Of a stretch of DNA of 64,000 bases, positions 8,433 through 17,386 are shown piece by piece. Under the pieces are notes generated by a model. The model searched no databases. It saw nothing but the letters and a program-made list of their open reading frames with translations, and was not told the DNA's origin. Source of the DNA: Sphingomonadales bacterium (GTDB lineage Bacteria > Pseudomonadota > Alphaproteobacteria > Sphingomonadales > Sphingomonadaceae); NCBI GenBank assembly GCA_027483465.1, contig JAIXUQ010000034.1, positions 1 through 64,000 on the forward strand, written 5' to 3'. Numbering within the stretch: position 1 is the first letter of the stretch; every line of letters begins with the position of its first letter. The translations under genes were made by a program, and so were the position numbers.

Positions 8433-9779
8433 TCACACCTTCAGCAGCAGGTGATCGCGTTCCCAACTGCTGATCACGCCCTGGAAGGCTTCCAGTTCGG
8501 CGGCCTTGATGGCGGTGAAGCTGCGGAAGAAATAATCGCCCAGCAGCACCCGCACCGGATCGCAATCGTTGAACCGCTCCAGCGCCTCTTCAAGGTTGCG
8601 GGGCAGGGTGCGTTCATAATTATAGGCGTTGCCGATGGCGCGGGCCGATGGTTCCAGTTCCTCGGTCATGCCCAGATAGCCGGCGATCAGCGTGGCTGTC
8701 ATCGCCAGATAGGGATTGGCATCGGCGCCGGGCAGGCGGTTTTCGATGCGGCGGTTGTGCCGGTCCGAAATCGGCACGCGCAGGCCGCAGCTGCGGTTGT
8801 CGCTGCCCCACTGCACATTGATCGGCGCGCCATGATTGGGCCGCATCCGCCGGAAACTGTTGACATTTGGCGCAAACATCGGCGCGATTTCAGGCAGATA
8901 GCCCTGCAGCCCGCCCACGAAATGGCGGAACAGCGCGGCATCGCTGCCATTGGCATTGGCAAACAAATTGGTGCCGCTTTTCGCGTCCACCACCGATGTG
9001 TGCAGGTGCATGGCGCTGCCCGGCTGGTTTTCCATCGGCTTGGCCATGAAGGTGGCATAGACCCCGTGTTTCAGCGCCACCTGCCGCACGATCCGCTTGA
9101 ACAGCATCACCTGATCGGCCACCCGCACTGGATCGCCGTGGACGAAGTTGATCTCCAGTTGGGCGGTGCCGGCCTCGTGGATCATCGTGTCGAGGTTGAG
9201 CTCGGCGGCTTCGGCATATTCATAGATGGATTCGATCAGATCCTCATGCTCGGTGATGGCTTCCAGGCCATAGGGCTGCGACGAGGTTTCGGCGCGGCCC
9301 GAGCGCCCGGCCGGCGGGGTGAGCGGCAGATCGGGATCGGGATTGGGCGCGGTGAGATAGAATTCCAGTTCCGGCGCCATCACCGGCTGCCAGCCACGTT
9401 CGGCATAGAGCGCCATCACCCATTTCAGCAGATGGCGCGGGGAGGAGGCCCAGGGCGAGCCATCGGGGTGATGGGCATCGGCAAACACATAGGCGGTGGG
9501 CGTCTTGAAGCCCGGCGCCACGCACAGGGTGGCCGGATCAAGCCGCAGCACCATGTCAGGATCGGAATAGGCCTCCACCGTGTCGTCCAGATCGGCATAA
9601 TCGCCGGTGATCGTCACCGAAAACACCGATGAGGGCAGGCGCAGCGCGTTGTTGCGCGAAAATTGCACCAGCTTGGCGGCCGGAAACACCTTGCCGCGCA
9701 GCACGCCGTTCATGTCGGGCACCAGGCATTCCACCTCGGAAATGCCGTTGCTCTGCACCCAGTCGCCAATATCGGCCAT
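8433..9779 (-). CDS. puuA: Gamma-glutamylputrescine synthetase (glutamine synthetase family)
   Basis: A 448-residue glutamine synthetase-fold ligase, predicted to couple glutamate to putrescine with ATP. Family features are visible: a short beta-grasp N terminus with VPDMNGVLRGK, the catalytic-domain ELEFYL acidic motif, MHLHTS, and the C-terminal RIENRLPGADANPYLAM block. It belongs to the GSIII-like PuuA/GlnA3 group, not to true nitrogen-assimilating GlnA. It is followed two bases later by puuB and preceded 15 bases earlier by the aminotransferase. A second, divergent paralogue (15848-17215) heads the same operon, so the substrate split between the two is open. Confidence 0.92.
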   Translation of the reverse strand: MADIGDWVQSNGISEVECLVPDMNGVLRGKVFPAAKLVQFSRNNALRLPSSVFSVTITGDYADLDDTVEAYSDPDMVLRLDPATLCVAPGFKTPTAYVFADAHHPDGSPWASSPRHLLKWVMALYAERGWQPVMAPELEFYLTAPNPDPDLPLTPPAGRSGRAETSSQPYGLEAITEHEDLIESIYEYAEAAELNLDTMIHEAGTAQLEINFVHGDPVRVADQVMLFKRIVRQVALKHGVYATFMAKPMENQPGSAMHLHTSVVDAKSGTNLFANANGSDAALFRHFVGGLQGYLPEIAPMFAPNVNSFRRMRPNHGAPINVQWGSDNRSCGLRVPISDRHNRRIENRLPGADANPYLAMTATLIAGYLGMTEELEPSARAIGNAYNYERTLPRNLEEALERFNDCDPVRVLLGDYFFRSFTAIKAAELEAFQGVISSWERDHLLLKV

Positions 9780-9794
9780 GGCCGCCTTCTCCCT

Positions 9795-11186
9795 TCACAG
9801 CGCCTTCAGCGCCGGTTCGGCTTCGTCCAGCGCGGCGGCAATCGTGTCCACCAGGAAATCAATTTCGGGCCGGGTGATGATCAGCGGCGGGCTCATCACG
9901 ATCGAATCCTTCACGCCTCGCACCATCAGCCCCTTGGCGATGCAGATGTCGCGCACCACAAAGCCGGCCTTGCCGCCGGGGCCAAAGCGGCGGTTCGTGC
10001 CCTTTTCGGCAACGATCTCCACCGCGCCGATCAGGCCCAGGCTGCGCGCCTCTCCCACCAGCCGGTGCCCGGCCAGCCGCTCGGCCAGCCGCTGCGCCAG
10101 ATAGGGGCCGGTGTCTTCGGCGGTGCGGCGCACCAGCGCCTCGCGCTCCATGATGTCAAGATTGGCCATGGCGACGGCGGCGGCGGTGGGATGGCCGCTG
10201 TAGGTATAGCCATGAACGAAATCATCGGCCTCGGCCTTGATCGCGGCAACGACATGATCGGCCACACCCACCGCCGAAATCGGCAGATAGCCCGAGCTCA
10301 GCGCCTTGGCCATGGTGATCAGATCGGGCTGGATGCCATAATGCTGGTGGCCAAACCAGCGGCCCAGCCGGCCAAAGCCGCAGATCACCTCGTCACACAC
10401 CAGCAATATGCCATATTTGCGGCAGATCGCCTCCACCCGCGGCCAATAGCCGGCGGGCGGGATGATGACGCCGCCGGCGCCCTGCACCGGTTCGCCCACG
10501 AAGGCGGCGACATTTTCCGGCCCGGCGGCCAGGATGGCATCCTCCACCGCTTGCGCGGCGCGGGCGGCAAAATCCGCCTCGCTCTCGCCAAAGCCCTCGG
10601 CGAACTGATAGGGCTGCATCACATGCACGAAACCGGGCAACAGCGGCCCGCCCTGGGCGTGCATCGGCGCCATGCCGCCCAGGCTCATGCCGGCGATGGT
10701 CGATCCGTGATAGCCATTCACGCGGCCGATGATCACCTGCCGCTGCGGCTGGCCCTGCACCTGCCAATAATGGCGCACGATGCGGATCATCGTGTCGATC
10801 GCTTCGCTGCCCGATGAATTGAAGAAGACATGCTGCAACCGCCCGCCCATCAGGCCGGCCAGCCGTGCCGCCAGTTCGACGGTGGGCGGCGTCGTCGTCT
10901 TGAAGAAGCTGTTGTAATAGGGAAGCTCCAGCATCTGGGCATGGGCGGCATCGGCCAGTTCGCGCCGGCCATAGCCCACCGCCACGCACCACAGGCCGGC
11001 CATGCCATCCAGCAGCCGCACGCCATCGCCATCAATGATGGTGGAGCCTTCGGCGCGCACGATGATGCGGCTGCCGCCCATGTCCTCCACCGCCTGCCAA
11101 TCCTGCTGTGGGGCGAGGTGATGGGCGACATCCAGCCGGCGCAGTTCGGCAATATCGTGGTTGCGCAGCGAAACAGGCGGGGTCAT
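9795..11186 (-). CDS. spuC: Class III aminotransferase, putrescine:pyruvate type
   Basis: PLP-dependent omega-amino acid/diamine aminotransferase of 463 residues. The cofactor aspartate lies in LLVCDEVICGFGRLG and the Schiff-base lysine in ITMAKALSSGY. The SGSEAIDTMIRI and GYHGSTIAGMSLGGM blocks are typical of the SpuC/YhxA group, which moves the putrescine amino group to pyruvate to give 4-aminobutyraldehyde. The start ATG 11184-11186 overlaps the puuD stop by one base (TGATG), and an upstream in-frame ATG is rejected because it lies inside puuD. This provides a transamination route beside the gamma-glutamyl route. Substrate assignment rests on operon context. Confidence 0.87.
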   Translation of the reverse strand: MTPPVSLRNHDIAELRRLDVAHHLAPQQDWQAVEDMGGSRIIVRAEGSTIIDGDGVRLLDGMAGLWCVAVGYGRRELADAAHAQMLELPYYNSFFKTTTPPTVELAARLAGLMGGRLQHVFFNSSGSEAIDTMIRIVRHYWQVQGQPQRQVIIGRVNGYHGSTIAGMSLGGMAPMHAQGGPLLPGFVHVMQPYQFAEGFGESEADFAARAAQAVEDAILAAGPENVAAFVGEPVQGAGGVIIPPAGYWPRVEAICRKYGILLVCDEVICGFGRLGRWFGHQHYGIQPDLITMAKALSSGYLPISAVGVADHVVAAIKAEADDFVHGYTYSGHPTAAAVAMANLDIMEREALVRRTAEDTGPYLAQRLAERLAGHRLVGEARSLGLIGAVEIVAEKGTNRRFGPGGKAGFVVRDICIAKGLMVRGVKDSIVMSPPLIITRPEIDFLVDTIAAALDEAEPALKAL

Positions 11187-11938
11187 CAATCGCTCTCCGG
11201 CACCAGCGGCTGGCCACGCAGCGCGCGCCCCAGCAACTGGAAAAACTGGGCGGATGCGGCATTGGCATCGGCATCCCATTCCGGATGCCATTGCACGGCC
11301 AGCACCGGCGCACCGTTCGCGCTGCCCGAAACCGCCTCCACCATGCCATCGGGTGCGCGCGCCTCCACGGCCAGGCCCGCGCCCAATTCGGCAATGCCCT
11401 GATAATGCACGCTGTTGACGTTGAGCGCCAGTGCCCCGTGCGCCCGCGCCAGGATGCCGCCGGGCGCCAGCGCCACATCATGGCGATGATCGAACATGGC
11501 AGCAAACGCGACATCATCGGGTGCATGATGCGCCATCGCCGCGCCAGCCTGGCGGGTGAGGCGGCCGCCAAGCGCGACATTGATTTCCTGCAGGCCGCGG
11601 CAGATGCCGAACAGCGGCTTGCCCAGCCCCAGCGCCCCGGCCACCAGCGCCTGCATCATGGCGTCGCGGCCCGGATCATGCGGCGGATCGCCGTCTTCAT
11701 CCTCACCATAAAGGCGCGGCTGCACATTCGACGGGCTGCCGGTGAGCAGCACGCCATCCAGCCGGCCGATCACCTCGCGCGCGCTCATCAGATCGGGCAG
11801 GGCAGGCACCAGCAGGGCGGCGCAATCGGCATGGCGCATGGCCGCCCGCACATAGCGGTTGATGACGCTTTGCGCCGGTTCCACCCCCACCTGGCGGGTG
11901 CAGCAGATGATGCCCAGCACGGGCCGGCTGTCGCTCAT
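11186..11938 (-). CDS. puuD: Gamma-glutamyl-gamma-aminobutyrate hydrolase
   Basis: Class I glutamine amidotransferase-like hydrolase (peptidase C26) of 250 residues, predicted to release GABA and glutamate from gamma-glutamyl-GABA. The nucleophile cysteine is in PLFGICRGLQEIN and the His-Glu pair in VQWHPEWD. The start ATG 11936-11938 overlaps the potA stop as ATGA. The gene is followed by the aminotransferase with a one-base overlap, so the three gene products are likely made from coupled translation. It is the last step of the gamma-glutamylated putrescine pathway; the aldehyde dehydrogenase that would feed it is missing here. Confidence 0.92.
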   Translation of the reverse strand: MSDSRPVLGIICCTRQVGVEPAQSVINRYVRAAMRHADCAALLVPALPDLMSAREVIGRLDGVLLTGSPSNVQPRLYGEDEDGDPPHDPGRDAMMQALVAGALGLGKPLFGICRGLQEINVALGGRLTRQAGAAMAHHAPDDVAFAAMFDHRHDVALAPGGILARAHGALALNVNSVHYQGIAELGAGLAVEARAPDGMVEAVSGSANGAPVLAVQWHPEWDADANAASAQFFQLLGRALRGQPLVPESD

Positions 11939-13062
11939 GTCAGCAGCACCGCCGGCGAACAGGCATGCCAGGCCAGCCACACCGCTTCGCCCAAGGCGAA
12001 ATCCTCCTGATCCCACCGCGTGAGGTTAGAACGCAGCGCCTTCAGCCGCTGGCCATCGCCCAGTTCCACCTCATAGAGCGATTCGCTGCCCAGATAGGCG
12101 ACATGGCGGATGGTGCCGGCCACCACGTTGCGCCCCGGCGGCGCATCGCCGGGATGGGGCGGGGCGGGCGATGCCGGATCATATTTGTGCAATTCGATCT
12201 TTTCCGGGCGCAGCGCCACCCACAGGCTGGTGCCGGCCGCACCCGTCACGCCATGATCAAGGAACAGCGGCTCTGCGATGCCGGCCACGGCGATCTCGGC
12301 ATGGTCAGGCTCGTCCACCACCAGCCGGCCTTCGAGCAGGTTCACCGATCCGATGAAATCGGCGACAAAGCGGCTGGCCGGGAATTCATAGAGATCAGAG
12401 GGGCTGGCCACCTGCTGCAACAGGCCGCGCTGCATCACCGCGCAGCGATCGGCCAGCGCCAACGCCTCGTCCTGATCATGGGTGACCATGACGAAGGTGA
12501 TGCCCACCTTGGCCTGCAACTGGCAGAGTTCGGTGCGCATCGCCTCGCGCAGCTTGGCATCCAGCGCCGACAGGGGCTCATCGAGCAGCAGCACGCGCGG
12601 CCGCTTGACCAGCGCGCGGGCCAGCGCCACCCGCTGCCGCTGCCCGCCCGACAATTGGTCGGGCCGGCGGTCGCCGAAATTGTCCAGCTTCACCAGCGCC
12701 AGCGCCTCGGCCACGCGCGCCGCGCGCTCGGCCGCGCCAACCCCGTCAACCTTCAGGCCATAACCGACATTGTCGGCCACGCTCATGTGCGGGAACACGG
12801 CATAATTCTGGAACACCATGTTCACCGGCCGGCGGTTGGGCGGCACCGCGGTCACATCCTGGCCATCGATCAGGATGCGGCCTTCCGAGGGCACTTCAAA
12901 GCCGGCCAGCATGCGCAGCAGCGTGGTCTTGCCGCAGCCCGACGGCCCGAGCAGGGCGAAAAACTCGCCCTCCCGCACCTCAAGGCTGACATTGTCCACC
13001 GCCAGCACCTTGCCATAGCGTTTGGTGACGCCATCGAAGCAGATGATCGCATCGCCCTTCAT
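11935..13062 (-). CDS. potA: Polyamine ABC transporter ATP-binding protein
   Basis: A 375-residue ATPase of the PotA/PotG type that powers putrescine or spermidine uptake. It shows Walker A GPSGCGKTT (from residue 39), the Q-loop region NMVFQNYAVFPHM, the ABC signature LSGGQRQR, Walker B VLLLDEP and the H-loop VTHDQDEA. About 120 C-terminal residues form the TOBE regulatory domain (LWVALRPEKIEL). It overlaps potI by four bases upstream and puuD by four bases downstream. Together with potI, potH and potF it makes a complete importer. Confidence 0.96.
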   Translation of the reverse strand: MKGDAIICFDGVTKRYGKVLAVDNVSLEVREGEFFALLGPSGCGKTTLLRMLAGFEVPSEGRILIDGQDVTAVPPNRRPVNMVFQNYAVFPHMSVADNVGYGLKVDGVGAAERAARVAEALALVKLDNFGDRRPDQLSGGQRQRVALARALVKRPRVLLLDEPLSALDAKLREAMRTELCQLQAKVGITFVMVTHDQDEALALADRCAVMQRGLLQQVASPSDLYEFPASRFVADFIGSVNLLEGRLVVDEPDHAEIAVAGIAEPLFLDHGVTGAAGTSLWVALRPEKIELHKYDPASPAPPHPGDAPPGRNVVAGTIRHVAYLGSESLYEVELGDGQRLKALRSNLTRWDQEDFALGEAVWLAWHACSPAVLLT

Positions 13063-13892
13063 GCCGCCTCCTTGCCCAGATCAGCGCCCTGCAGCCACAG
13101 CGCCAGCGCGGTGAGCAGGGCGGTGAGCAGGATCAGCAGGGTGGAGGCGGCATTGACCGCCGGCGTGACCGAAAAGCGCACCATGGCATAGACTTTCACG
13201 GGGAAGGTGATGGTATCCGGGCCCGAGGTGAAGAAGGTGATGACGAAATCATCGAGGCTGAGGGTGAAGGCCAGCAGCGCACCGGCCACCAGCCCCGGCA
13301 CCAGGTGCGGCAGGATGATATCCCGCAGGATCAGCCATTCGCCGGCGCCCAGATCGCGCGCCGCCTCGATCAGCGCCATGTCGAAACTGGCGAGCCGGGC
13401 GCGTACCACCAGCGCGACAAAGCTGAACGAGAAGGTGGCGTGGGCGAGGATGATGGCGCCCAGGTTGAGCGGCCAGGGCAGTTCCGCCGGCCAGGGCACC
13501 ACGGCGGTGAAAAACACCAGGAAGGCGACGCCCAGCGCGATTTCCGGCACCACGATCGGCAGGCCCAGCACCGCTTCCAGCGCGGCCTTGCCGGCAAAGC
13601 GGAAGCGCCACAGCAGCAGCGCGGTGGCGGTGCCCACTGCCAGCGCGATCAGGGTGGAAACCAGCGCGATCACCAGCGAATTGCCGAAGGCGGCCAGCAA
13701 TTCGCCATCTTCAAACAGGCTGGCATACCAGCGGGTGGTGAAGCCGCGCCAGGCGGTGGTGCGCCGGCTGTCGTTGAAACTGAAGACAATCAGGATCAGC
13801 AGCGGCGCATAGAGGAACAGGCCAACCCCGGCCAGCCACAGCCGCAGCGGCCAGCGCGCCAGATAATCCAGTGGCCCCGATGGCGTGCCCAT
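13059..13892 (-). CDS. potI: Polyamine ABC transporter permease, PotC/PotI type
   Basis: Inner-membrane permease of 277 residues with about six transmembrane helices. The first, APLLILIVFSF, is followed by NDSRR, a hallmark of PotC/PotI proteins. The EAA coupling loop is ALIEAARDLGAGEWLILRDI, and FTLSLDDFVITFFTSG is the conserved C-terminal segment. The start ATG 13890-13892 overlaps the potH stop by one base (TGATG); longer in-frame starts would sit inside potH and lack homology. It pairs with PotH to form the channel. Confidence 0.94.
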   Translation of the reverse strand: MGTPSGPLDYLARWPLRLWLAGVGLFLYAPLLILIVFSFNDSRRTTAWRGFTTRWYASLFEDGELLAAFGNSLVIALVSTLIALAVGTATALLLWRFRFAGKAALEAVLGLPIVVPEIALGVAFLVFFTAVVPWPAELPWPLNLGAIILAHATFSFSFVALVVRARLASFDMALIEAARDLGAGEWLILRDIILPHLVPGLVAGALLAFTLSLDDFVITFFTSGPDTITFPVKVYAMVRFSVTPAVNAASTLLILLTALLTALALWLQGADLGKEAA

Positions 13893-14791
13893 CAGCCCTG
13901 CGCCTCCCGCGCGGCGCTGCGCCGCTGCGCCAGCGCCTGCACCGCCAGCGCGATGAAGGTGAGATACATGAGGAGGAACGACAGCGCCGCCCCGAACGGC
14001 CAATCATTGGCGGAACGGAACTGGCGCTCGATGATGTTGGCGATCATCTGGCTGTTGGTGCCCCCCAACAGATCGGGGGCGAGATAGGCGCCCAGCGCCG
14101 GGATGAAGGTGATGATGATGCCCGAGACGATGCCGGGCAGCGCCAGCGGCACCACCACGCGCCACAAGGTGGCCAGATGGCCGGCACCCAGATCGAGGCT
14201 GGCCTCGATCAGCGAGCGGTCAAGCCGGTCGAGCGCGGCATAGAGCGGCAACACCATGAACGGCAGGTGGACATAGACAAGGCCCACCAGCACGGCGAAA
14301 TTATTGTTGATCAGCGGCAGCGGCTCGAACGGGCCGGCCCCCAGCGGCACCGCCACCGTTCCCCACAGCGCGCCCGCCAGGCTGTTGATCTGGCCTTCGG
14401 TGCGCAGGATCGCCATCAATGCATAGGTGCGGATGAGCAGGTTGGTCCAGAACGGCAGCATGATGGCCACCAGCAGCGCCAGCCGCGCGCGCGGCCCGGC
14501 AAAGGCGATGCTGAGCGCCACCGGCAGGCCAACAATGAAGCAGATGGCCGTGGTGATGCCGGCAAACAGCAGCGATTTCAGCAGGATCGCCAGATAGAGC
14601 GGTTTCAGCGCGCGGGCATAATTGGCCCAACTGCCGGTGATCGCGATATCGATGAGGGTGCGGTTCTCGCCAAAGCTGTAGCCCCAGATCACCGCCAGTG
14701 GCGCTGCAAACAGCAGCAGCAGCCAGGCCAGCGGCGGCACTGCCAGCAGCGTGAACAGCAACGGGGCAGAGCGGGCGGGCTGCTCCTTCAT
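13892..14791 (-). CDS. potH: Polyamine ABC transporter permease, PotB/PotH type
   Basis: Inner-membrane permease of 299 residues. After a short cytoplasmic N terminus comes the first helix (about residues 12-36, ending before GYSFGENR), and the EAA loop is seen as SLIEASLDLGAGHLATLWRV. The segment LPFMVLPLYAALD is typical of PotB/PotH. It overlaps potF by four bases (ATGA) and potI by one. Gene order F-H-I-A differs from the Escherichia potFGHI order because the ATPase comes last. Confidence 0.94.
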   Translation of the reverse strand: MKEQPARSAPLLFTLLAVPPLAWLLLLFAAPLAVIWGYSFGENRTLIDIAITGSWANYARALKPLYLAILLKSLLFAGITTAICFIVGLPVALSIAFAGPRARLALLVAIMLPFWTNLLIRTYALMAILRTEGQINSLAGALWGTVAVPLGAGPFEPLPLINNNFAVLVGLVYVHLPFMVLPLYAALDRLDRSLIEASLDLGAGHLATLWRVVVPLALPGIVSGIIITFIPALGAYLAPDLLGGTNSQMIANIIERQFRSANDWPFGAALSFLLMYLTFIALAVQALAQRRSAAREAQG

Positions 14792-15855
14792 GCCGCCATC
14801 ATCCTTGTGATGGCTTCATCAACGGCGCGGATATGGCCAATGCCTTCAAAGCGGCCATATTCGCTGTTCGCCATGCCGGGGCCGGTGGGGAAAATCACCG
14901 GATTGTTGCGATACTCGCCGGGCATCAGCGCCAGCGCGGCGGCATTGGGCGTGGGATAGCGGATGGTCTGCGAAATGCCGGCGCTCACCTGGGCATCCAG
15001 CAGATAGTTGATGAAGCGATGGGCATTGTCGGGCCGCGGCGCCCCGGCCGGGATGCACAGGCTGTCGCTGTTGATCAGCGTGCCTTCGCGCGGCACCACA
15101 AAGCCCAGATCATCATCATCGGCGATCACCTGCGCCATGTCGCCATTATATTCCACCACCAGATCGATATCGCCGGCGGCCAGCAGATCCTGGCCTTCAT
15201 CGCGGTGGAACAATTTCACATGGCGTTTCTGGGCGATCAGCATGTCGGTCACCCGGGTCATCAGCGCGGGGCCAACATCATTCACCGAGTGGCCCAGATA
15301 TTTGGCCCCCAGCCGGATCAGATCGTCGCTTTCGGCAAACAGGCCGATGCGCCCGGAATAGCGATCGGAATCGAGCACCCATTTCCACGAATCCGGCACC
15401 CCATCCACTTTCGACTTGCGATAGCCGATGCCCAGCACCAGCCACGTGTAGGGCATCGACCAGCGCCGCCCCGGATCGTAGGGCACATCGCGGAACGCCG
15501 GCGCCAGATTGGCCATGTTGGGGATGCGGCCGTGATCCAGGGGCTGCAACAGGCCCGACATGCCCAGCCGCGTGACAAACTCGTTGGACGGCACGATCAC
15601 ATCGAAACCGGGATTGCCGGCGCGCAGCCGGGCAAACAGTTCGTCGTTGTTGGCATAAAGGCTCATGCGCACCTCGATGCCGGTGGCCTTTTCGAAATCG
15701 GCCAGCGTGGTCTCGCCGGTATAAGTGTCCCAATTGTAGAAATTGACCCGGCGCTCCTCGCCATTGGCACCCTTGGGCCAACGCTTGGCGCAGCCATCCA
15801 GCACCAGCGCCGCCGCGATGCCGGAAAGGGCGCTGCGGCGGTTCAGATCAGGCAT
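14788..15855 (-). CDS. potF: Polyamine-binding periplasmic protein of the Pot transporter
   Basis: Solute-binding protein of 355 residues (spermidine/putrescine family). The leader MPDLNRRSALSGIAAALVLD ends at GC (C22). The pair RR at 6-7 suggests Tat-type export, and C22 may be lipid-modified although the aspartate at -2 makes the lipobox atypical. The mature start has the family block VNFYNWDTYTGETTLADFEK, and EYNGDMAQ and ILP/IPAGAPRPDNAHRFINY follow, as in PotD/PotF. It overlaps the upstream ligase gene by eight bases. Ligand preference (putrescine versus spermidine) is not determined by the sequence. Confidence 0.93.
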   Translation of the reverse strand: MPDLNRRSALSGIAAALVLDGCAKRWPKGANGEERRVNFYNWDTYTGETTLADFEKATGIEVRMSLYANNDELFARLRAGNPGFDVIVPSNEFVTRLGMSGLLQPLDHGRIPNMANLAPAFRDVPYDPGRRWSMPYTWLVLGIGYRKSKVDGVPDSWKWVLDSDRYSGRIGLFAESDDLIRLGAKYLGHSVNDVGPALMTRVTDMLIAQKRHVKLFHRDEGQDLLAAGDIDLVVEYNGDMAQVIADDDDLGFVVPREGTLINSDSLCIPAGAPRPDNAHRFINYLLDAQVSAGISQTIRYPTPNAAALALMPGEYRNNPVIFPTGPGMANSEYGRFEGIGHIRAVDEAITRMMAA

Positions 15856-17215
15856 TGGCCAGATACCATTCCAGATCGAGCGGCGGCACCACCGCCATGT
15901 AACGCTCCTGCTCGGTGCGCTTCACGCTGGCAAACATCGTCACCAACTGCTCGCCCAGCGCGGCCTTGAGAATCTGGCCGCCGGCCAGCGCGTCCACCGC
16001 GGCAAACCAGTTGCCCGGCAGCGGCGCGGCGCCGGGATCATGGGCCGCCGCCGCGGCATAGCCATCGCCCACCACCGGCGGGCCCGGATCAAGCCGGCCG
16101 GCCAGCCCGTGCGCCACCCCGGCCAGCAGCGCCGCCAGCGCCAGATAGGGATTGGCATCGGCGCCGGCGATGCGATGCTCGATATGGCGGCTGCCCGGCG
16201 GCCCGGCTGTTACCCGCAGGCTGGTGGTGCGATTGTCATGCCCCCAACTGGCCGCCACCGGGGCAAAGCTGCCGGCCCTGAACCGGCGATAGCTGTTGGC
16301 ATTGGGCGCAAAAATCGCAAAACTTTCGGCCAGCGCCGCCTTCAGCCCGCCCAGCGCGTGCAGCAGCGGCGGGGATGGCTGGCCCGGCGGCGAGGCGAAG
16401 ATATTGTGGCCGGCCGCATCGTTGATCGACACATGCAGGTGCAGACCATTGCCGGCCAGATCGGCAAAGGGCTTGGCCATGAAGCTGGCGAGCAGGCCGT
16501 GCCGGCGCGCCACCTGCTTCACCAGCCGCTTGTAGAGCACGACATCATCGGCCACGCGCAGCGGATCGGCGCGGTGCTTCAGGGTCAGCTCCATCTGGCC
16601 GGGGGCATATTCGGAAATGGCGGTTTCCAGCGGCAGGCCGGCGGCATCGGCCGCTGCCCACAGATCAGCCAGGAACGGCCCGGCATCGTCCAGTTCCTCC
16701 AGGCCATAGGTGCCGTGGGTGGTGGGCGTGCCGCCGCCGGGCATGGCCGGTCGCAGCGGCTCGCCCGGCGCGCGGGCCAGGAGATAGAATTCCAATTCGC
16801 AGGCCACCACCGGCGTGAGGCCCAGGGCGGTGATGCCGGCCACGGCGCGATCCAGCACGGCGCGGCAATCAATGTCACACACCGGGCCATCGGGTTCGAA
16901 CAGGCTGGTGATCACCGCGGCATGGCCGGGCGCGGTGGGCACCAGCGTCCCCGGCGCCGGGCGGGCCAGCCGGTCACTATCGCCATTCTCCCACACCAGC
17001 CCGGTATCGAAACAATCCTGCCCGGTCACATCGGCGACCAGGATCGATACCGGCAGCGGCCGTCCCCCGGCATAGAGCGCCGCCAGTTCGTGGGCACGGA
17101 TGCGCTTGCCGCGCGCCGTGCCCGACAGGCCGGTGAAGATGATATCGATGAACCGGGTTTCGGGATGGGCAGCCAGAAAGTCCCGGCCTTCCGCCGGCGG
17201 CGCGATCATGATCAT
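15848..17215 (-). CDS. Second glutamine synthetase-family gamma-glutamyl-amine ligase
   Basis: First gene of the polyamine operon. It encodes a 455-residue GS-fold ligase, paralogous to puuA at 8433-9779 but clearly diverged. Motifs include FTGLSGTARGKRI at the N terminus, ACELEFYLLAR, NGLHLHVS and HIEHRIAGADANPYLAL. The start at ATG 17213-17215 has GGAGG eight bases upstream; a second ATG two codons later is possible, and longer versions reach a low-complexity Cys/Pro segment and are rejected. It overlaps potF by eight bases. It may act on a different amine (spermidine, 1,3-diaminopropane or a monoamine) or be a second gamma-glutamylputrescine synthetase; context cannot decide. Confidence 0.87.
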   Translation of the reverse strand: MIMIAPPAEGRDFLAAHPETRFIDIIFTGLSGTARGKRIRAHELAALYAGGRPLPVSILVADVTGQDCFDTGLVWENGDSDRLARPAPGTLVPTAPGHAAVITSLFEPDGPVCDIDCRAVLDRAVAGITALGLTPVVACELEFYLLARAPGEPLRPAMPGGGTPTTHGTYGLEELDDAGPFLADLWAAADAAGLPLETAISEYAPGQMELTLKHRADPLRVADDVVLYKRLVKQVARRHGLLASFMAKPFADLAGNGLHLHVSINDAAGHNIFASPPGQPSPPLLHALGGLKAALAESFAIFAPNANSYRRFRAGSFAPVAASWGHDNRTTSLRVTAGPPGSRHIEHRIAGADANPYLALAALLAGVAHGLAGRLDPGPPVVGDGYAAAAAHDPGAAPLPGNWFAAVDALAGGQILKAALGEQLVTMFASVKRTEQERYMAVVPPLDLEWYLANA

Positions 17216-17386
17216 GGCAGCGGCCTCCGGCAACGGGCAGGGCGGCGGACAGAGCGGTGGACAGGGCGGCGGGCCGGCGTTTTGGATTGGATCCCCATTG
17301 GCAGCATCATGGCAAAGCGGCCTGCCGGCGGCAACTCCCCGCGCGCGGGGCATTTTCCCCATGGCGCGGCGGGCGTGGCTGCGCCT
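17216..17386 (-). promoter_or_regulatory. Presumed promoter region of the polyamine operon
   Basis: These 171 bases separate the end of the amine dehydrogenase cluster from the first polyamine gene, both on the minus strand. It is the only sizeable gap upstream of the operon, so a promoter here is inferred from position. It contains a palindrome CCCCGCGCGCGGGG at 17337-17350, which could end the upstream transcript although no T-run follows, and a short GGACAG(A/G)GCGG repetition at about 17230-17270. No confident -35/-10 or operator could be assigned. Confidence 0.4.

Noticed and set aside
17216-17362. N-terminal extension of the second glutamine-synthetase-like gene
   Set aside because: It encodes a Cys/Pro repeat without homology, and a good GGAGG precedes the ATG at 17215.
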